From [Phialemoniopsis] sp. UDSM-2020 (taxonomy: Eukaryota; Ascomycota; Sordariomycetes; Thyridiales; Thyridiaceae), in contig JAEILZ010000002.1 in the NCBI GenBank assembly GCA_018873225.1, positions 2,976,001-3,040,000 on the forward strand: DNA of 64,000 bases, given 5' to 3'. This document shows positions 56,782 to 64,000 of this stretch, piece by piece. A program made the translations under genes and the position numbers. The stretch's first letter is position 1, and every line of letters begins with the position of its first letter. The notes beneath the pieces are model-generated. The model saw only the letters and a program-made list of their open reading frames with translations. It searched no databases and was not told where the DNA came from.

Positions 56782-59700
56782 CGCGGGAGTTTTTAATGGA
56801 TGATGTAGCTCCTATTGAATCTCACACTTGCGCTTAGTCTGTATGGCTGGGCTGATCTGCGAGATTCACACTCTTCTTGGTCACAGCAGCGAAGAATGGG
56901 AAAAGGAGGAGAGACGAGACGGGATTTGAAGAGCAAGAGGGAGACCCCTATGGGTCCGGGAAGCCAGGGTTTTTACATATCAAGGTCGGATTGATTGCTG
57001 CTACGACACTATCCCTGCTTGGGATCAAGCTCTGCGTGTTCCAGAAAAAACTGCGAACGGGCATGCTTCTGATCGGCCGGGGTTGTTCGCCCCCCCTCGT
57101 TTCTGGGCAAGCTTGGGCCGATCCCCCATTCATCCACACTCTCTGGCTGAATCGCTTCCCGGCACCATGCGTGGATTAGCTTGTCGACTTGTCTCTGCTT
57201 GGGACTGGGCTACCAAGCTACCCCATGATTTGTTGGATTGCGGGGTTGCAACGACCCATCCTTCTGCGCTCGCGTCGAGACACAAGATAATTTACTGAGA
57301 CATAGCTACCTGGAATGCCTGAGAGCAAGGAGTAATACGGTACTCTGTGGAGAGCTCTCTACCTGCGCGCGCCTCGCCCCTGGTCCGCATCGCACAGACA
57401 TCCATATTTAGGCGCGGGAAGAAGGGAACCGCTCGAGTGGCCCGGTCAGCAGCGGTACAGACTGCAGTCATTGGGCGATACACATGTGTATGCATGCTGT
57501 CTGACCTCCAGTTTTTGTTTAGGACTCGAGAGCTTTGGCATGCCCAGAACGGGCGCTGGTTGGCAGGACTGGTCTCGCTGTGCCGGCAGTTGTCAAAAGT
57601 TGGAGGAGTGGTGCCAAGTGCGGAGAAAGCAGACTTGACTGGAGACTAGCTCTGAGATCCCCAGTGTAGGCACGGCAAATGAAAATCCAGCGAGTGATGA
57701 TGCCGAAGAATCATCGCAAATGAGGGGTCTCTCTCTGCCTCCTCGATCCCCGTCACCTGGTTGTCATTGTTGCTTTCCGTTAGAGCCTCCTTTTTCGCGA
57801 CACACAGACGCTGCGACCGGGGTTTTCGCATTTCTTGGCTTGCATGGTTCTTCGCGATGTGAGAGGCCAGAACAGTCTCCGGGGCTCTTGTCTAGACCAA
57901 ATCGCGCTCCCAGAGACGTGGAAGGGGGTGGCCGGAAACAACACCCGAGCCTCGGGCTGTTCGATCTGGAAACATCAAAGCGCGCTGCCCGCCCATGGCA
58001 GGCCATGCGCATGCCATGCCACGCCACCCCCCGGCCACTGTCTAGGATCTCATGAGCTAATGATCAGTCAGCTGCGCAACCATTTCGGCGGCCAGAAAAA
58101 TGCCCTGGAGTTTATTTTCAATCGGACGCTAAACGTTTGTGGCGTTCGCCCTGAACCTGCTCAGCTTCAAGGGGTCGTTTGTCGACCTGGCCACGCAGGC
58201 CTCGTTTGCTGTACTCAGTGGCACAATAATATCGTGACCCAAAGCGTTCGAAGGGCGACCGAGACGGGACTTGTCTTATCAAGCAATCCTTGCAATGCTT
58301 CCGTGCCTTCCGAAAGACACGGCAGATGAATGAAAGCAGGCCAGGATCTTGCGAATCATGGCTTGAATGGTGTTTGTTATCGCCGTCGGCTGATATTGTT
58401 GGATTGAGCTAATAATATGCGGAAAGAAACGCCAGACGAGGAGTACCTAATCGAGGGCGCCAGCGCATCAGAAGCTTTGACAATTCACTGCGCATAATAT
58501 TTAACCTGCAACAAAGGTCTTCCACCCCTGGAATAGCCTGAGAGCAGAGCGTGACAGACTCGCGATGCATGCCCGCTTCTTGCATTTGCGGCACGGTTTG
58601 GGTTTGGTAGCGCACCCATGTCAGCGAGCGAATGCAAGGTCAGTGATTCTTTAGTGCCAGTCAGGGGTCCAGAATAGGGGCTTTTGGCAGGTGCTGGCTG
58701 CAGATGGCACATCCATGGATTAGTGTTATTGAGGCCAAGGGCAGCAAGCGAAAATGCATCCATGGGGATTGATGAAATCTTCATAAAAGGTGCGAGAGTC
58801 GCAGTGGGCGTTCTCGATCAGATAAACGTGCATTCTTTGGTCATTGATGTCAAAGAAGCCTCGGAGATCGCAGCGCAGAAAGTCGCTCCAGAGGGAGACG
58901 GCGCATGCCTGTAGGTCCACGAGAGCGAGAAACCTGACGCTACGCGCACAAACGAATGCACGTCGGTAGCCATGTGTCTAACTAACATGACCCTAGATCA
59001 CTCATCTCGAAAAAAATCTCCTTGACAAGTTTGTGAAGTGTATTACCTAAGACGCGGTTCTGATGATTTGACTGTGGTTGCTTCTTTCGGGTTTCCTCTC
59101 TTCTTTCCGGGAGTGGCATTGTGGGGCCCACCACAGCTGCCAATTCATTCACACAAAAAACGCTGGAGAGTGACAAGTAACAAGCTTGGGTCAGAATACT
59201 GTAGAACATACAAAATAAAGCAGGAAGAAAGTGCACTCAATCACAGGGAGGCACTGAGTCTGGAAATGGTTTCCCTTCTGCTTCAGATGTACGTGCCTTT
59301 TCTAGTAACGCACTCTGATATCTTTTCCTTCGACAAGCGAAGTCTACATCTTGTCGCTTGAAGCTGCCCTACCACCGTTGCTTGAAGACCTTGGTGTGTG
59401 GTGAGAACATACTCAATGTAATGAGCAGTGGCTTTAAGGAGATTGCCATTAATTCATATGTCAGAGAAAGTAACACTATGAAGTCTTACCTGGTCATTGT
59501 CGAGGCGATCACCTTGGAGGTTACAAAGTTGAGTGTGAAATTTGAGCCTCTCGCTAAACCCTAGACTTGATGTGTCAGGAAAAGCTTGACGTCGAGTGTC
59601 GAAGAGACTAAAAGAGCCTTAAATTGCATTTCTCCAATCCTCTAGCACGAGAAGGAGCTTTCCAAGACATATGGATCGGTCTCAACTGTGATCGAGGCCC

Positions 59701-60773
59701 ACAAGAAGACGGGGCTTCTCCAGGCAACACTCAATCTCCCTGTTCTTGGTAGATCGGGCAAATTAAGGCCAGTCGGGGTCCGAAAGAGCGGCCAGAAACA
59801 CCAATTCCGTCTTGGAACGAAGCACAAAGCTTTGAGAAAGCCTTGTCATTGGTTGTCAAGCCTATTGCAGCCCACATGCTGTTCGACATCTTCCTACCCT
59901 GACCTGCTGTCATTTATCAGGGGCTAGCCCTATGGCGGTAATCTAGACGTCTCATCATCACGACCACTGGTAAGTTCCTGCCGGAAGACTTGATCATTGG
60001 TCAACCTCTACTGAAGATACTTCGATAAAGGTATAGACAGTCAGAAGAGCAAATGAATATTGGTTTGCATCGCGACGCACGACTTCCTCCGTCACAGCAA
60101 GACGTACCATTTGGGTGTTAAAGATGTGCTATTCAAAGGTGCTCACTGTGCTGACTTAGATGCTAGATTTTCGGTAATGACGATGAATTGCTTACCGTGC
60201 CTGATTTTCAGACCCCGAGCTGGGTTATCAGCGCCGATGAGCCGGGATCGTCGCCATACGCCCATATATTTCTCTATCCGTGTACTCGATTATTATCAGG
60301 CAACAGAATTCTGCCGACGACCATTGGTCCCACTCTACCTTGGCAAGAAGAATCAAAACAGTCTCATATCATGGAGTACTCAGTGCCACGATTCGATTTC
60401 CACTCGATACAGGGCGGTAGTCCACGTTTGTCATTTCGACGGGCCCAATGGCAAATAGTAGGCCTCATCCTTAACATGATGAAAGTACCGCATGTTAGTG
60501 CATCTAATCCTCAAGTTTCCTTGGTTCTCTCATGTAAGATCTGAATCATGAGGACTGGACTGTAGAACGTGCCGATTCTCGTTGAATTAGAGGGTCTTGG
60601 TAGTCTCAACAGTCTCCCAGTAAGGTCCACACGGGCCAGACCCTGTAGGAGATCGCCTGCACTACTAGGATGTCATTCCTGATTGCTCTCTATGTCTTTC
60701 AGATATTTCTCCCAGCATATCTCTTTACAATGACAATTCGTCGTAGTAATTCCTTTTCTCCTTATTGGGAAAC
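56782..60773. other. 4-kb gene-poor region
   Basis: This lies between divergent starts of the MFS transporter (minus) and the GT90 gene (plus). Apart from the possible P450 remains at 59358-60545, no coding region is convincing. A 64-codon minus frame at 58726-58920 has protein-like composition but no match I can name. Confidence 0.45.
59358..60545 (+). pseudogene. Possible cytochrome P450 remains
   Basis: Broken open frames carry P450-like pieces in the right order. Around 59430-59500, GFKEIAINSYVRESNTMKS resembles the K-helix region 'LDSYVRESNRMK', but the invariant Arg of ExxR is Thr. Around 60060-60170, VCIATHDFLRHSKTYH followed by CADLDARFS resembles the 'V.IATH...RDP..Y..P..F.GFRFADL' segment. 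A frame shift near 60175 leads to TPSWVISADEPGS. Stops and shifts separate the pieces, and no FxxGxxxCxG haem motif is readable. A 38-nt intron would bridge the 60175 shift, but that is shorter than usual. The match is by eye and weak. Confidence 0.28.
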
Positions 60774-63380
60774 ATGCTTTCTCAAAATCTGCGTCTGAGC
60801 GGTCCCGGCTCGTCGACTGCCTTTCCAGTCTTATACCTAAGCATTGCGTTGCTACTAGGCTGGTTCCGTCCGCCTCCTACTGAAGGTCCTGAGGAAGTCC
60901 TTTCAGAAGTTTGTTGTTGGTTATGGCTTGCGATCTGGTTCGAGTTCCTCCCCTGGACCGGGGTTCAGTGGATGTCTACCAGGCTCGCTCCTCTTGATGA
61001 TAACAAACTACGACTGGGTCTTCTCTCCGTTGGCATTGTCTTTGCTGCCATTGGAAGATCACTAGATGACTGCAGATGGATCCAGGTGCGTCTTCCATTT
61101 ATCTTTCAGCGTCTCTGCTCTCCTTTGCCTGCTCACCAACCTCTGTTCTCAAAAGCCAGCGATTATCCCGGCTATAGCAGCCTTCCGTGGAGCGAGTTGG
61201 CGCTCAGTCCTACTTCAATCTCTCGTTTTCCTGCTCTCCATTCTACTCCTGAAGCCGCAATTCGAACGCTATAATGTAATAACCATCGCCATTGTGGGTG
61301 GCGCAGCGACAACATGCTTCCTGGCCCTCGACACAGTCTATGTCTCCTTGATCGAGCTGTTTGAGAAGCCAGATCTACTGGCACGGAAACGCAAAGTGTA
61401 CAACAGACCTATAGCCATCATCAGCTCCGTCACGATACCGTTGTTAACCGTTGCGTATTGGACCTGGATTCGCCTCGACAACACTCCGCATACAATCGCC
61501 GACGCGCTTATAAGAGGAGCAATTAGCGCTGCACAATGGATATCTATCTTTCAAGCTGTGAGTCGACCTCGGTAATACCCCGTGGAAAATATTACCTGAC
61601 ACGTATCAAGGCTCGAGATGAGTCTTGGGATGTTGCCGCCCCGGTTGGCGCGTTCTCTGCAGCTGCTCTGGGGCCACAGCAGATGGTAGTCGGAGACGTG
61701 TTCATGATCGTTCTAAAGCATTTCGTCGCAGCTACTGTTGCATTAGGGCAAACGATATACGTTCTACCAGAATCACGTTACAAACATATTCTATGGGTCA
61801 TGCTTTTGGCACCTCTCATCACGAGCTCCGGACACATTAGTTGGCAAGACTGGGCCCACGCCGGCGGACCAGACTCTGTTGCGCTTTCCGGGCTACCGAC
61901 GTACTTCGGCCGACATCCTATCCAAGACCTTGTGGAACGGTCCAGGTCCAGCTTCGAAACCATGCTGCAAAGACAATCCCAGACCCTTGATCAGGCCGTC
62001 GCCGAATATCGAAGACGATACCGCATGGAGCCACCGCCGGGCTTCGACGACTGGTTCAGATTCGCAAAGGACAGGAATTCTTTGATCATCGACGACTACG
62101 ACACCATATTCGACTCTGTTGCACCTTTCCTCAAAATTGCCCCAAAAACAATAAGGACGTTCATGGAGGAAGCGGCAGTGGCAGGCCATATAGCACAGTG
62201 TGGCTTCCGTAAGGGCAAGCTTGAGGGGAACTGCGGACCACGAGGCGAGAGGATACACAATATGACGGCACCGTATCAAGGCAAGCTCCCCGACTTCACC
62301 TTGTTGATCAATTCGCGGGATGAACCTACCGTGCTCTTGCCGTCAACACGAGCGGCGAGTGATCCCATGTGGAACGACCTCTCCGGAACACATGCGACAA
62401 ACAACATCGCCGAGCCCTGCGGCTCTGCATGGCTGCAAAGTCGGCCGGCACTGAACAACCAGAGCCTCCCGACGGTTTCCATGCCTCTGCCCTTTATACA
62501 AGACGCTCGAGACTCGAGCGACTTTTGCGCGCATCCCGAATACGCCGACATGCACGGCATGATATTCGCGCCCCTGACCCTGAACGCGGCCACCAAGCCC
62601 GCCCCGATCCTGTCGCAAGGCAAACTCTCGACTTTCTCTGACGTCCTGATGCCGAGTCAAATCTACCTCCAGGGCTACGAGAATCTAAACGACTACGGAT
62701 ACATAGACGAGGAGGACCCGGCCTGGGAGGAAAAGGATGCCAAGCTCTACTGGATCGGCTCCAATAACGGCGGCGCGCAGGTCGACGACAGGTGGCAGAG
62801 GATGCACCGCCAGCGCTTCGTCGCCATGACGGAGGACGAGCCCGAGCAGATGGCGACCTACTTAGACCAGACGGCGCCCGGCGAGTGGACGGCTTGGCGG
62901 CGGCCCAGCGCCCTCCCCGCCGCGTCCGACGTGCACTTCCACGCGTTCCGCCTCTGCGCGTGGCGCGCGTGCAAGGCCATGATGCGGCGCTTCCGCGCGG
63001 CGGACCGGCAGCCGCAGCGCGCGCAGTACGCGCACCGGTTCCTCATGGACATTGACGGGCTGGGCTACTCGGGCCGGTTCTACGCGCACCTGCGGTCGCG
63101 CAGCGCGAGCCTCAAGATGACCATTGTGCGCGAGTGGCACGACGACCGCCTGGTCCCCTGGGTGCACTACGTCCCCGTCAGCCTGTCGATGGCGGAGCTG
63201 CCCGAGACGATGCGCTTCCTCGGGACGACGGAGGAGGGGATGCAGCTGGCGAGGCAGATCGCGGACAGCGGGAGGGAGTGGTGGGCCAGGGCGCTGCGGC
63301 CGGAGGACTTTCAGGTGTATTTCTATCGCCTGCTGTTGGAGCTGGCGAGGGTGGTGGATGAGAAGCGGACTGTACAGTAA
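60774..63380 (+). CDS. Glycosyltransferase family 90 (CAP10/CAP64-like)
   Basis: Exons 60774-61085, 61156-61557 and 61611-63380 give 827 residues. The N-terminal about 320 residues contain several membrane spans (YLSIALLLGWF, LWLAIWFEFLPW, VLLQSLVFLLSILLL, ITIAIVGGAATTCFLALD, VGDVFMIVLKHFVAATVALG). A luminal catalytic domain follows. GT90 hallmarks are YLQGYENLNDYGYIDEEDPAWEEKDAKLYWIG-type spacing (only key parts cited: KLYWIGSNNGG), HRFLMDIDGLGYSGRFYAHL, LKMTIVREWHDDR and VPWVHYVPVSLSM. Relatives include the cryptococcal xylosyltransferase and capsule-associated proteins acting in the Golgi on glycans. The donor and acceptor here are unknown. Intron 2 is 53 nt with a CTGAC branch site. Confidence 0.92.
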
Positions 63381-64000
63381 CCATGATAGCCTATTCCTTT
63401 TTTTCTGCCAATTGAGTCGACTTGTCCGTCGGGCGTGTATCACAAGACATCAGCCCGTGTTCTGTCTGACCTTGCCTCCGTCATCATCGCCGTCGCCATT
63501 GTATCACTGGCTGACCAGACCAGGCTTGGAAATCGGTGGCTTCTCACTTGCCGCGTTTCCGCTGCAGCAGGTTGCATTCTGCATGGCCGATTCACCTCCG
63601 AACCGGGGCGACAAAGTGCCCTGTCACACCCCCCGGGCGACTCGCTTGGCCGCCCGCCATACTCGTTCAGGCAGTTGGCGACGCGCCCAGTGGGCAGACC
63701 GGAGCATTTTCATCTCCACTCATCGGAGTCTTCAGTGGGGATCTCAGTGCCTGCTTCGCGAATTTTACGGGCTTGGTCCCAGCGAAAAAGTGGCGGCGAG
63801 CGGTAAAGGCGGCGCCCCCGGCGGCGTGCTTTGGATGACTCAGCTTGCCTTGCGTGCTCCAGTCTGCATCTTTTCTCTGGGTTTTGCACGGCTTTGCTTT
63901 GACAGGATGTGGCAGTTCTTCGGAGGCCGTTGGGAGGCGAACACGAGCGAATTCTTCTTTTGCTCACCACCTCAATCGTGCGCGCTTTCTCCTGCGCACC
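63381..64000. other. 3' flank of GT90 gene to window end
   Basis: About 620 bp with no supported gene. Short overlapping frames on both strands lack coding character. A neighbouring gene may begin beyond the edge. Confidence 0.4.

Overview
This window is nuclear DNA of a filamentous ascomycete (Pezizomycotina, most likely a Sordariomycete). The reasons are the 50-80 nt introns with GTATGT/GTAAGT donors and CTAAC/CTGAC branch sites, monocistronic genes separated by 0.5-4 kb, fungus-only families (Zn2Cys6 regulator with a fungal-specific domain, 2EXR/F-box-like protein, GT90, ankyrin/CorA-type protein) and several secreted plant-cell-wall enzymes. I saw no tRNA, rRNA, CRISPR array or intact transposon. 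All exon structures below were built by hand from splice signals, reading phase and family conservation, not from transcripts.

Layout. 0-3 kb: 3' part of a CorA-like membrane protein (+). 3-5.4 kb: pyrimidine-rich leader with degenerate 142-bp repeats, a gene for an acidic repeat protein (+), and a 220-bp TCTG microsatellite right behind its stop. 6-8.3 kb: two small fungal proteins (-). 10.6-18.4 kb: NmrA-like reductase (-), chorismate synthase (+) with three TGACTC sites upstream, Zn2Cys6 regulator (-), mitochondrial phosphate carrier (-) and, only 47 nt upstream of it on the same strand, a small membrane protein (-). 18.4-23.3 kb: gene-poor, holding one damaged or mis-spliced coding region (-). 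23.4-31 kb: 2EXR/F-box-like protein (-), small secreted protein (+), Ctr copper transporter (-), CPD photolyase (-) and a 511-residue protein of unknown family (+). 32-57 kb: a stretch rich in carbohydrate enzymes: secreted GMC oxidoreductase, pectin methylesterase (GC-AG intron), CxxC protein (-), a 1,556-residue Sec7-PH Arf exchange factor (-), short-chain dehydrogenase, intracellular GH3 beta-glucosidase, a Q-rich protein, a secreted beta-helix glycosidase, and an MFS transporter (-) tail to tail with it. 57-60.8 kb: gene-poor, with what may be cytochrome P450 remains. 60.8-63.4 kb: GT90 glycosyltransferase (+).

How the genes work together. Most are independent housekeeping or accessory genes. 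The pectin methylesterase, beta-helix hydrolase, GH3 enzyme, GMC oxidoreductase and the MFS transporter would fit a saprotrophic or plant-associated lifestyle. They are interrupted by unrelated genes, so this is a loose neighbourhood and not a proven cluster. The most interesting non-standard signals are the 47-nt spacing between the small membrane protein and the phosphate carrier (possible bicistronic transcript), the acidic repeat gene ending in a stop-free microsatellite, the Q-rich Cys/His protein, and the two decayed-looking coding regions.
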